A model generated the notes under the pieces. It ran no database searches. It had not been told where the DNA came from and was given only the letters and a program-made list of their open reading frames with translations. Of a DNA stretch of 64,000 nt, positions 46,086 to 55,064 are shown piece after piece. The translations under genes and the position numbers were made by a program. This stretch comes from Anaerocolumna cellulosilytica (GTDB taxonomy: Bacteria; Bacillota; Clostridia; Lachnospirales; Lachnospiraceae): positions 511,001-575,000 of the forward strand of contig NZ_AP023367.1 of NCBI RefSeq assembly GCF_014218335.1, read 5' to 3'. Every line of letters starts with the position of its first letter. Positions within the stretch are counted from its first letter, which is position 1.

Positions 46086-47354
46086 ATGAAAAAACCATTT
46101 GTGACGTTAGAACAACTTAAAGAAATAATAAAGGAACATAAAACCCCATTTCATATATATGATGAAAAAGGTATTCGTGAAAATGCCAGAAGATTAAAAG
46201 AGGCTTTTAGCTGGAACAAAGGCTTTAGAGAATATTTTGCAGTAAAGGCAACTCCGAACCCATACCTATTAAAAATATTAAAAGAAGAAGGCTGTGGAGT
46301 AGACTGTTCTTCCTTAACAGAACTTATGCTGTCAGAGGCGCTTGATTTTAAAGGGGAAGATATTATGTTCTCCTCCAATGCGACTCCGCCGGAAGAATTT
46401 AAAAAAGCGGCAGAATTAAATGCGATTATTAATCTTGATGATTATACTCATATAGACTTTTTAAATGGTATTACCGGTATTCCGGAAACCATATGCTGCA
46501 GATATAACCCTGGTGGTGTATTTACCATCAGCAACGGTATTATGGACAATCCAGGGGATGCAAAGTATGGATTTACAAAGGCACAGATGGTTGAAGGCTA
46601 TAAAAAACTTATGAACCTGGGTGCGAAACAGTTTGGAATACATTCTTTCTTAGCCAGTAATACCGTAACCAATGAGTATTATCCGATATTAGCTAAGATC
46701 CTATTTGAGCTTGCGGTAGAATTAAAAGAAACAACAGGGGCTAAGATTAAATTCATTAATCTGTCCGGCGGTGTAGGCGTTCCTTATAAACCGGACCAAC
46801 AGGGAAATGATATATTAGCAATCGGTGAAGGCGTACGCAAAGCTTATGAAGAAGTTTTAGTACCAGCAGGTATGGGAGATGTGGAAATATACACAGAACT
46901 TGGGCGTTTCATGCTAGCGCCTTACGGACATCTGGTTGCTACAGCAATACATGAAAAGCACATCTATAAGGAATACATTGGTTTGGATGCCTGTGCAGTA
47001 GATTTAATGAGGCCTGCTATGTACGGATCATACCATCATATTACTGTTATGGGTAAGGAGAACGAACCCTGTGACCATAAATATGATGTAACAGGTTCTT
47101 TGTGTGAAAACAATGATAAATTTGCAATTGACCGTATGCTACCAAAAGTTGATATCGGAGATTTATTTGTAATACATGATACGGGAGCGCATGGATATGC
47201 AATGGGCTACAATTATAATGGAAAGTTAAAATCTGCTGAACTTTTATTACAAGAGGATGGTTCTGTTCAGTTAATCCGCAGGAAGGAAGAGCCAAAGGAT
47301 TATTTTGCGACCTTTGATTTTAGCGACATCTTAAAGGACATGAAATACGAATAA
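46086..47354 (+). CDS. lysA: Diaminopimelate decarboxylase (LysA-like)
   Basis: 422-residue PLP enzyme of fold III: the PLP lysine in YFAVKATPNPYLL, glycine loop LSGGVGVPY, YTELGRFMLAPYG and the cysteine/glutamate segment VTGSLCENNDKFA supplied across the dimer, with GAHGYAMGYNYN near the C-terminus. It makes lysine from meso-diaminopimelate. The ELGRF sequence replaces the commoner EPGR, and the protein belongs to a slightly divergent branch, so a related amino-acid decarboxylase cannot be wholly excluded. Single gene with a very strong terminator. Confidence 0.85.
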   Translation: MKKPFVTLEQLKEIIKEHKTPFHIYDEKGIRENARRLKEAFSWNKGFREYFAVKATPNPYLLKILKEEGCGVDCSSLTELMLSEALDFKGEDIMFSSNATPPEEFKKAAELNAIINLDDYTHIDFLNGITGIPETICCRYNPGGVFTISNGIMDNPGDAKYGFTKAQMVEGYKKLMNLGAKQFGIHSFLASNTVTNEYYPILAKILFELAVELKETTGAKIKFINLSGGVGVPYKPDQQGNDILAIGEGVRKAYEEVLVPAGMGDVEIYTELGRFMLAPYGHLVATAIHEKHIYKEYIGLDACAVDLMRPAMYGSYHHITVMGKENEPCDHKYDVTGSLCENNDKFAIDRMLPKVDIGDLFVIHDTGAHGYAMGYNYNGKLKSAELLLQEDGSVQLIRRKEEPKDYFATFDFSDILKDMKYE

Positions 47355-47431
47355 TGGAAAAAGTTGTACACTAAAAACACACATGATAAAGTATACAACA
47401 GAGTATGAGAAGTTTATGACTATAACAATAC

Positions 47432-47477
47432 AAAAACCGGCGAGCAGCTTCAATAGAAACTGCTCGCCGGTTTTTGT
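47432..47477 (+). terminator. Strong intrinsic terminator after lysA
   Basis: AAAAACCGGCGAGCAG (47432-47447) and its perfect 16-base complement (47460-47475), ending in TTTTT. Confidence 0.93.
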
Positions 47478-47558
47478 CGCATATTTGCATATTATGTCTT
47501 ATATAGGAAGGAATATAGTAAATTGCCAAGAAAAAGAAAAAAATAATAATGGAAGCTA

Positions 47559-47585
47559 TAATATAAACCTTAAAATGTCCGATAA
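47559..47585 (+). promoter_or_regulatory. Sigma-D (sigma-28) type promoter before flgM
   Basis: TAAT (47559-47562), 15-base spacer, TCCGATAA (47578-47585), close to the TAAA-N15-GCCGATAA flagellar sigma consensus. It sits 41 bases upstream of the flgM ATG. Confidence 0.6.
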
Positions 47586-47626
47586 ATAAAATAGGAATAA
47601 CGAATTATAGACAGGTGGTGAATCAC

Positions 47627-47905
47627 ATGCGTATTGATGCATATAATAAAATTTCACAGGTATATCAGACCAATACAATACAAAAGACAACTAAAACAAC
47701 GAATATAAAATCGACAGATCAGGTTGAAATATCTCGTACAGCTAAAGATTACCAGATAGCAAAACAAGCGGTAGCGGCGGCAGCAGATATCAGAGAAGAT
47801 AAAATAAAGGATATTAAGAGCCGATTCGAATCCGGTACTTATAATGTAAGTATGAAAGAGGTCGCTAACACCGTCGTTGAAAAGTATTTTGAAAAAACCA
47901 TATAA
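47627..47905 (+). CDS. flgM: Anti-sigma-28 factor FlgM
   Basis: 92 residues in the FlgM pattern: a disordered Thr/Lys-rich N-terminal half, the conserved STDQVEISRTAKDYQIAKQA and the C-terminal helices IKSRFESGTYNVSMKEVANT. It holds the flagellar sigma factor until the hook is finished, then is exported. ATG 47627 follows AGGTGG at 10 bases. First gene of the late flagellar cluster, under the promoter at 47559. Confidence 0.88.
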   Translation: MRIDAYNKISQVYQTNTIQKTTKTTNIKSTDQVEISRTAKDYQIAKQAVAAAADIREDKIKDIKSRFESGTYNVSMKEVANTVVEKYFEKTI

Positions 47906-47955
47906 GGCTGTTGCCTTATATGGCAACAATTTAATAGGAAAAGAGGGTTGATTTC

Positions 47956-48471
47956 GTGGCAAGTTTAATTGAAGATTTAATTCAGACCCTGGAGCAGCAG
48001 TGTGAGTTATATAAACTAATGATTCCGGCTGCTGAAGAAAAAACAAAGGTAATTGTAAGTAATAATCTGAAAGAACTTCAGGAGCTGACAGAAAAAGAGC
48101 AGCTAATGGTAGAACAGATTTATGTTCTGGAAAAGAAAAGAGAAGAAATTATTAAAAATATAGGAACGGTAGTCAGTAAAGCACCTGAAACCATTCACAT
48201 ATCAACTGTAATACAAATGATGGAAAAGCAGCCAAAAGAACAAAATCAACTTTCAGAAATTCATGATAATCTAAAAAGAACCATTCAAAAACTGGTTGAA
48301 GTCAATAATCGTAACAAGTCGTTAATACAACAATCCCTAGAGATGATAGAATTCAATATGAATTTTATTCAGAGTACAAGGATGTCACCGGGGAATTTAA
48401 GCTATACGAAGGGCGCCTCGCAGTTAGATACGCCTGCTTTGCAAACAGGGATGTTTGATGCAAAGCAATAG
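47956..48471 (+). CDS. flgN: Flagellar export chaperone FlgN
   Basis: 171-residue helical protein with a GTG start (GAGG 9-10 bases before it). Heptad-rich helices (LIEDLIQTLEQQCELYKLMI, ELQELTEKEQLMVEQIYVLE) match the FlgN family, which holds FlgK and FlgL before secretion; both are encoded directly downstream. Long polar C-terminus. Confidence 0.85.
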   Translation: MASLIEDLIQTLEQQCELYKLMIPAAEEKTKVIVSNNLKELQELTEKEQLMVEQIYVLEKKREEIIKNIGTVVSKAPETIHISTVIQMMEKQPKEQNQLSEIHDNLKRTIQKLVEVNNRNKSLIQQSLEMIEFNMNFIQSTRMSPGNLSYTKGASQLDTPALQTGMFDAKQ

Positions 48472-48538
48472 CAGAACCTTCAAGGAAAATGATGCAGACA
48501 ATATACAATATCATTAGAAAAAGGGCAGGTGAAATTCT

Positions 48539-50269
48539 TTGAGTTTAATGAGTAGTTTATATACAGGAGTTTCTGGCTTAACTACAAGTCAGAATGCTTT
48601 AAACACAACAGCACATAATTTAACTAATATAAACACCAAAGGTTATGTAAGGCAGCAGGTAGTGCAAGCCGATAGTACCTATTTTAACTGGGGAGTAAAC
48701 CATCTAACTACTTTTCAGACGGGAATCGGTGTAGATATACAAACTGTACGTCAGGTAAGGGATACGTTCTTAGACAAATCATACCGCAAAGAAATCGGAA
48801 GGCAAGGCTTTTATGAGGTACAATATGAAGCAGTATCAGAAGTAGAAAGCATGCTGGGAGAACTAGAAGGGGTTGCATTTCAAAATGCTTTGGAAGAACT
48901 TTGGGAGTCTCTTCAGGAAGTCGGCAAGCAGCCGGGAGCAATTGAAAGTCGTGCCGATTTCATTAAAAACGCTCAAAGTTTTATAGAACGGGCAGATATA
49001 GTATATAACCAATTAAATGAATACCAGGTTAATTTAAATACCCAAATTACTGGTAAGGTAAACCGGATTAACAAAATTGCAGAAGAAATAGAAAAATTAA
49101 ATAATGATATAAGACACTATGAGAGTACGGGTATAGAGAATGCCAATGACTTAAGAGATACCCGCAACTCTTTAATAGATGAACTTGGAAAGATAATTAA
49201 TATAACATATAAAGAACATATGGATGGTGTTGTAACTGTTAATGCAGAAGGTATGCCTCTGGTAACAGAAAGTAACGTGTACAAAATGGGCACTGCAAAA
49301 ATAAGTGCAACTTCTAATTTGTTAAAGCCTGTATGGACAGGCTATGACAATATCGATGTATATGAACTTGAAAAGCCGTCTACTACGAAGGATGATACCG
49401 ATGTTGGTTCCTTGAAGGGGCTTTTGGTTGCAAGAGGTGATAAACAGGCTCGTTACACGGATATTCCGGTTCGCGGGAACTATGCAACAGATAAGGCATA
49501 CGACGATGCAGTAAAAAATTACAATGATACATTAAATACCTCGGTAATTATGACAGTACAGGCACAATTTGATCAACTCATACATGGTGTTGTGACAGCT
49601 ATCAACGATATCCTTTCACCCAATGTGAAAGTAACCTTGGATGATGGTTCTGAAATCTGGATATTAGATGAAGAAAATGCACCTATAGGAATGGATGAGC
49701 CGGATTACACTATGGGCGAAGCACTATTTAATCGCAAATCAGTAGACAGATACAGTGCGCCCACTACTGTGAACATTCTAAATGCAGATGGAACCACCAC
49801 ATCAAAGTCTGTACGTATATATAACGAAGAGGATTCATCAGATGTGTACACTATGTTTACCATTGGTGAAATTGAGATAAATTCGAAGATATCCAGTAAC
49901 CATTCTGTTCTGCCGCTAAGTTCAAACAATGGCTCCAATGAAGTGGACTATAGAGCGGCAGAAGCACTGCTTGGATTGTGGGATAATCCTTTTGCCAGTG
50001 TATCACCAGATACTCCGGTAAGCAACTTTAAAGACTATTACGTGGCTTTCATAGGCGACTTGTCTATCAGGGGGCAGCAATTAGAGTCTATAAGTGTAAA
50101 TCAGGCAACAATGGTAGACAGAATAGATAGCCAACGCCAACAGGTAATAGGTGTATCTTCTGATGAAGAGTTAACCAATCTGATAAAATTCCAGCACGCA
50201 TATAATGCTTCTTCCCGGTTTATAACTGTGGTAGACCAGATGTTAGAACATATACTTACCAGATTATAA
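48539..50269 (+). CDS. flgK: Flagellar hook-associated protein FlgK (copy 1)
   Basis: 576 residues. FlgK N-terminus SLYTGVSGLTTSQNALNTTA with the rod/hook motif NLTNINTKGYVRQQ, a central variable domain, and a C-terminal coiled-coil ending ELTNLIKFQHAYNASSRFIT. It joins hook and filament. TTG 48539 is the likely start (AGGTG 9 bases before); the in-frame ATG 48548 is too far from that site. A second FlgK gene follows 46 bases on. Confidence 0.9.
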   Translation: MSLMSSLYTGVSGLTTSQNALNTTAHNLTNINTKGYVRQQVVQADSTYFNWGVNHLTTFQTGIGVDIQTVRQVRDTFLDKSYRKEIGRQGFYEVQYEAVSEVESMLGELEGVAFQNALEELWESLQEVGKQPGAIESRADFIKNAQSFIERADIVYNQLNEYQVNLNTQITGKVNRINKIAEEIEKLNNDIRHYESTGIENANDLRDTRNSLIDELGKIINITYKEHMDGVVTVNAEGMPLVTESNVYKMGTAKISATSNLLKPVWTGYDNIDVYELEKPSTTKDDTDVGSLKGLLVARGDKQARYTDIPVRGNYATDKAYDDAVKNYNDTLNTSVIMTVQAQFDQLIHGVVTAINDILSPNVKVTLDDGSEIWILDEENAPIGMDEPDYTMGEALFNRKSVDRYSAPTTVNILNADGTTTSKSVRIYNEEDSSDVYTMFTIGEIEINSKISSNHSVLPLSSNNGSNEVDYRAAEALLGLWDNPFASVSPDTPVSNFKDYYVAFIGDLSIRGQQLESISVNQATMVDRIDSQRQQVIGVSSDEELTNLIKFQHAYNASSRFITVVDQMLEHILTRL

Positions 50270-50315
50270 AATAAAATCTCAACTATTAAATTATATAAAA
50301 ACAGAGGTGAAGAAG

Positions 50316-52103
50316 ATGCCATCAACATTTTTCGGTTTGAATATTGGTTTAAGCGGCTTATATACATACCAGGCGGGATTAAATACAACCGCACATAATG
50401 TAGCGAATACGGAAACAAATGGATATACAAGACAAATTGTCAACCAGTCAGCGGACACCCCACTTAGGGTTAACAGTTCCTATGGTATGGCAGGAACCGG
50501 TGTTGTAGTAACTGGTATTGAACAGGCAAGAAACAAATACTATGATTTAAAATATAGAGCTAATAACACTATGTATGGTGAATATGACGCTAAGTATTAC
50601 TATATGAAGGAAATAGAAAACAATTTTAATGATGTAGCAATGGAAGGATTTACAACTTCATTTAATTCGTTATACACAAGTTTACAGGGATTATCTACGG
50701 ATTCCGGAAGTCTTACAAAACGTACAGAAGTTGTTAATTATGCAAAAAGTTTGACAGAGTATTTTAACAATCGGTCAAATAGTCTCAAAACGATTCAGGA
50801 AGAATGTAATTTTGAAATAAAAAATCAGGTAGACTCCATCAATTCCTTGGCACAGCAGATTTCAGCAGTCACAAAGCAGATTAACACTTTGGAGGCCGGT
50901 GGCGGAATTGCTAATGATTTAAGGGATAAAAGAGAACTACTTTTAGATGATTTGTCAAAAATAGTGAATGTATCTGTGTCAGAACATGTAGTTGGAAATG
51001 ATGTAGGCGTAACCAGCTATGTGGTAAAAATAGATGGGCAGACTTTGGTTAATACGGATTCCTATAATACATTAAAGGTAGTCCAAAGAGATGTGAAACA
51101 AAATCAGAGTGATATTGACGGATTATACGATATACAGTGGGGTAACGGACAAAATTTTAATCCTCAGACAACGACAATCGGCGGATATCTCCAGTCTTTG
51201 TTTCAGGTAAGAGATGGAAATAATAAAGAAAACTTTAATGGAAAAGTGGTAGATACAACGGTTGGTGATAATGTATTATCCATAGTAAACTCTAACGTAA
51301 ACGCTATGGAAAAATTAAACATACCATCTGAAGGCATTCTTACAATTGACAACAGAGAATACAAATACACAAGCTTTGAAGCAGTGTATGATTCTGCAAC
51401 AAAAACCTATCAATACAACTTTACTATGGAGAATGCTATCACTGCTAATATGAGCGGAAAATCTGCTTCCATAGGAGATAGTGTAGATTATAAAGGGATC
51501 CCTTATTATATGAGCCAGGTAAATGAGCTGGTAAGAACCTTTGCCAAAGAATTCAACAACTTACATAAACAAGGTGAGGATTTAAACGGAGAGAAAGGAA
51601 TAGATTTCTTCAATGGAACGCATCCGGTAACCGGTGAGAACTATACGCTTGATACGATTGCCAATGGTTATTATAATATTACAGCAGGTAATTTTACAAT
51701 TACAGAAGCTATCTATAAGGATCCGAATAAAATCGTTACTTCCTCTAAAACAGTAACAAGCGGTACGCCTGTAGAAGAAGGTGTGGAAAAAAATGATATA
51801 TTAAATAAATTGCTTGCATTAAAAGGGAATACCTCTATGTTTAAGCAAGGAACACCGGCTTCCTTCTTTCAAACAATAGTAGCTGAGGTTGGTGTTGATT
51901 CAAAGAAATCAGAAGATTTTGCTACGAATCAGGCAAATATCTTATCTATGGTAAAGAATCAAAGATTATCCGTATCAGGAGTAGACGGTGAAGAAGAAGG
52001 TATGAATATGGTAATGTATCAAAGAGCTTATAATTTATCTTCAAAAGTTATCTCTATAATGAACGAAATCTACGATAAGCTAATCAATGGAACCGCCGTA
52101 TAA
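50316..52103 (+). CDS. flgK: Flagellar hook-associated protein FlgK (copy 2)
   Basis: 595 residues with a complete FlgK layout: FFGLNIGLSGLYTYQAGLNT, NVANTETNGYTRQIV, variable middle, and C-terminal GMNMVMYQRAYNLSSKVISI. It clearly diverged from copy 1, so this is an old tandem duplication rather than a recent one. ATG 50316 follows AGAGGTG at 8 bases. The two could form a mixed junction or serve different filament types. Confidence 0.88.
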   Translation: MPSTFFGLNIGLSGLYTYQAGLNTTAHNVANTETNGYTRQIVNQSADTPLRVNSSYGMAGTGVVVTGIEQARNKYYDLKYRANNTMYGEYDAKYYYMKEIENNFNDVAMEGFTTSFNSLYTSLQGLSTDSGSLTKRTEVVNYAKSLTEYFNNRSNSLKTIQEECNFEIKNQVDSINSLAQQISAVTKQINTLEAGGGIANDLRDKRELLLDDLSKIVNVSVSEHVVGNDVGVTSYVVKIDGQTLVNTDSYNTLKVVQRDVKQNQSDIDGLYDIQWGNGQNFNPQTTTIGGYLQSLFQVRDGNNKENFNGKVVDTTVGDNVLSIVNSNVNAMEKLNIPSEGILTIDNREYKYTSFEAVYDSATKTYQYNFTMENAITANMSGKSASIGDSVDYKGIPYYMSQVNELVRTFAKEFNNLHKQGEDLNGEKGIDFFNGTHPVTGENYTLDTIANGYYNITAGNFTITEAIYKDPNKIVTSSKTVTSGTPVEEGVEKNDILNKLLALKGNTSMFKQGTPASFFQTIVAEVGVDSKKSEDFATNQANILSMVKNQRLSVSGVDGEEEGMNMVMYQRAYNLSSKVISIMNEIYDKLINGTAV

Positions 52104-52158
52104 ATGCTAACTTAACAGGCTTAAATATCGGATATGTCCAGAAAGAAGGAATGAAGGT

Positions 52159-53613
52159 ATGCGAATTACAAACAAAATGATGACTAATAATATGATGTCT
52201 AACATCAATAACAATAAGAATAATTTATCTATATTAGACTCACAATATGCAACAGGTAAGAAAATCCAACGACCCTCTCAAGATCCGATTGTAGCTGTCA
52301 GAGCACTTAAGTTACGTACAAATTTGAGGGAATTAAATCAGTATCTGGAGAAGAATATACCGGATGCCATGTCCTGGATGGAAGTAACAGAAAGTGCATT
52401 AAAAAATGTGAATGAAATGTTTACTAAAATCAATACCCTATGTAACCAGGGGGCCAATGATCATCTTGAGGCTCCAGACCGCGCCAGTATAGCAGAAACA
52501 TTGACAGAATTAAAAAAACAGATATATCAGGAGGGAAATTCAAATTACGCTGGAAGATATGTACTAACTGGCTATAAAACGGATACCAGTCTGATTTTTA
52601 ACGAAAAGACGACTAACCTCACCTACAAAATAACTGAACAGTTTTCTGGCAAAAATATAGAATCACTCTCCAAGGTATCTGGAGCTTATGATGTTGACAG
52701 CACAGTTGCGGTAACCGACCCATCACCCCAGTTAGATAATATGCATAGAATTCGTTTGTCATATGATAATCTGGTAACACCAACTGGTGCAATAAATGTT
52801 ACCTACGGAACTGGCCCAACAACAGTTGCAGTAAACACTATTTCGGCAACTAACCCCAATGCATATAAACCGGCACCAGGAGCTATTAATTTTATTCCTG
52901 AAACAGGCGAACTAATCTTAGGTGATACGGTATATGGCAACATGAAAAATGCTGACAACATATCTATTACTTATGATAAAAAAGAGTTTAAAGAAGGCGA
53001 GTTGCGTCCTGAGCATTATTTCAAATGTGAAACAGTGGATTCGGATACTGGTAAGACTACCGTATATGAACCAACAGATCAGCAAATTCAGTATGAGGTT
53101 AATTTTAATCAGAAGCTTACTGTAAATACCCAGGGAAAAGACGCCTTACAACATGGGGTGGGCAGAGATATCGATGAAATTCTTTCAGCAGTAAAGGATG
53201 TAGAAGCAGTTGAGGCAAAAATTACTGAGATAGAAAAACAGCTGAAAGACCCAACGAAAACAGAAGCTGAAATTCAGAATTTGAACCGCTTGCTAGAGCA
53301 TTGCAAAACAGAGTTGACATTAAAAAGCAGTATCATGCAAAAGAAATTTGAAGGTGGGATAGCTTCCAGTAAAAAATATCAGGAAACCTTGAATGTATCA
53401 ATTGCTGACTTAGGCAGCCGTTATGTTAGACTGGAGCTTACAGAAAGCCGTCTATCTGACCAACAGGTAGAATTTGAAGATTTATTATCGGCTAATGAAG
53501 ATGTTGATATGGTAGAAACATATATAAAATTAACCTCACAAGAGGCAATCTATACGGCATCTTTAAATGCAGCATCTAAAGTCGTTAGAAGTAGCTTGTT
53601 AGATTTTTTATAG
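52159..53613 (+). CDS. flgL: Flagellar hook-associated protein FlgL
   Basis: 484 residues, longer than many FlgL proteins because of a variable central region. Flagellin-like N-terminus MRITNKMMTNNMMSNINNNK, IQRPSQDPIVAVRALKLRT, and C-terminal LDVNEDVDMVETYIKLTS-type ending (here SANEDVDMVETYIKLTSQ). Second junction protein between hook and filament. AGAAAGGAATGAAGG precedes the ATG. Confidence 0.92.
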   Translation: MRITNKMMTNNMMSNINNNKNNLSILDSQYATGKKIQRPSQDPIVAVRALKLRTNLRELNQYLEKNIPDAMSWMEVTESALKNVNEMFTKINTLCNQGANDHLEAPDRASIAETLTELKKQIYQEGNSNYAGRYVLTGYKTDTSLIFNEKTTNLTYKITEQFSGKNIESLSKVSGAYDVDSTVAVTDPSPQLDNMHRIRLSYDNLVTPTGAINVTYGTGPTTVAVNTISATNPNAYKPAPGAINFIPETGELILGDTVYGNMKNADNISITYDKKEFKEGELRPEHYFKCETVDSDTGKTTVYEPTDQQIQYEVNFNQKLTVNTQGKDALQHGVGRDIDEILSAVKDVEAVEAKITEIEKQLKDPTKTEAEIQNLNRLLEHCKTELTLKSSIMQKKFEGGIASSKKYQETLNVSIADLGSRYVRLELTESRLSDQQVEFEDLLSANEDVDMVETYIKLTSQEAIYTASLNAASKVVRSSLLDFL

Positions 53614-53653
53614 AATAAGATAGAGCCTGTCCCAGGCAGGAAAAGGAGAAGGC

Positions 53654-54121
53654 ATGTTAGTAAAAACAAAGTACTTTGGAGAAATAGATTTAGAGGAAGC
53701 TAAGATTATAACCTTTGAGCGTGGCATCATGGGCTTTGAGCAATATAAGCAGTTTACGATACTTTATGATATTGATAGTGAAGATAAAGTAGGTATCTCC
53801 TGGCTTCAAAGTCTTGAGGAACCTAGCTTAGCACTTCCTGTTATTAATCCTTTTCATATTAGAGCGGATTATAATCCGATTGTAGAAGATGAAGTACTAA
53901 AACCTTTGGGAAATATTAAAGAAGATAATCTGGTTATTTTACTTTCTTTAACCGTGCCATCTGATTTAACAAAAATGACTGCTAACCTAAAAGCACCTTT
54001 TATAATTAATTCGGATTCAAGGAAAGGCAGTCAGATTATTGTAGAGAATGCAGATTATGAAATAAAATATAATATATATGATGTTGTGCAGGCACTGAAA
54101 AAAGAGAAGGGAGAGAAATAA
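53654..54121 (+). CDS. fliW: Flagellar assembly factor FliW
   Basis: 155 residues, full FliW: TKYFGEIDLEEAKIITFERG, IMGFEQYKQFTILYD, GISWLQSLEEPSLALPVINP and LVILLSLTVP. It binds CsrA and, alternatively, flagellin, forming the switch that releases CsrA repression when flagellin is secreted. Its stop directly abuts the csrA ATG. Confidence 0.95.
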   Translation: MLVKTKYFGEIDLEEAKIITFERGIMGFEQYKQFTILYDIDSEDKVGISWLQSLEEPSLALPVINPFHIRADYNPIVEDEVLKPLGNIKEDNLVILLSLTVPSDLTKMTANLKAPFIINSDSRKGSQIIVENADYEIKYNIYDVVQALKKEKGEK

Positions 54122-54340
54122 ATGCTAGCCCTTACCCGTAAAATAAATGAATCCATTATAATTGGAAACGATATAGAGATTTCTATCTTAGAGATTAAAG
54201 GTGATCAGGTCAAGATTGGAATTAATGCACCTAAATCTATACCGATATATAGGAAGGAAATCTATGTGCAGATACAGGAGGCCAATAAGGAAGCAGTGGA
54301 AAGCCAGATATCTGTGGAAGATTTAAAGAAATTATTTTAA
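54122..54340 (+). CDS. csrA: Carbon storage regulator CsrA
   Basis: 72 residues: [39 protein letters not shown], with the RNA-binding arginine pair (Arg6, Arg44). It binds GGA loops near ribosome sites and represses translation, chiefly of flagellin here: the hag leader at 58260-58297 has two such loops. Cotranscribed with fliW. Confidence 0.95.
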   Translation: MLALTRKINESIIIGNDIEISILEIKGDQVKIGINAPKSIPIYRKEIYVQIQEANKEAVESQISVEDLKKLF

Positions 54341-54583
54341 GAGAAAAGTAGATAAGCTTACAGTAACAGGAATATTCATTATCTGAAAATAGGGAAACTA
54401 TTTTTGTAGTAAAGGTTTTTAATATCATATCGGCGGACCGGGTGTTTGAGGATTGCATAGTGGCATGAAATTGAACTCTTTTATAATTTAAGCGATAATT
54501 ATAAATTATTTCTGGAAAATGCCGATATATTACCTAAATATTAAGGAATGGGTAAAAGACCCAACCACACGGAGGTGGACATT

Positions 54584-54973
54584 ATGGCAGTAAATTCAGT
54601 TTCAAACACCGGAGCAGCCTATATCGACAGCAAAACAGAGCAAAAGGTACAGAGTGCGGTAAAAGCCGCAGCAATAAGTGGTGTTGCTTATCATGGTGTA
54701 AAGGTACAAGGAGGTACAGGGAAAGAGGATAGGGAAGACACCCAGGTTGATGCAAAGAGAGTAAAAAATATTGTTGATGAAACCAATCATAAGATAAAGG
54801 ATTCCAGAAGGAGATTAGAATTCTCTTATAATGAAGAAATCAAAAGGGTCTCCATCAAAGTTATGGATGAAGTCACAAATGAAGTAATTAAAGAAATTCC
54901 ACCGGAAAAGACTCTGGAAATGATTCAAAAGATGTGGGAGGTAGCAGGTCTGCTAATAGATGAAAGATTATAA
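54584..54973 (+). CDS. flaG: FlaG family flagellar protein
   Basis: 129 residues. The C-terminal half is FlaG-like: RRRLEFSYNEEIKRVSIKVM followed by DEVTNEVIKEIPPEKTLEMI. The N-terminus is variable. FlaG affects filament length in other bacteria. ATG 54584 follows CGGAGGTGG. It precedes fliD, the usual order. Confidence 0.9.
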   Translation: MAVNSVSNTGAAYIDSKTEQKVQSAVKAAAISGVAYHGVKVQGGTGKEDREDTQVDAKRVKNIVDETNHKIKDSRRRLEFSYNEEIKRVSIKVMDEVTNEVIKEIPPEKTLEMIQKMWEVAGLLIDERL

Positions 54974-55064
54974 AGAGCAGCTAGATTAAATAGCCAGTTT
55001 AACTAGTTAGATAAAACCAATAAAAAATGTTTTATTAGGCTAGCAAAAGAAGAGGAGGATATAT

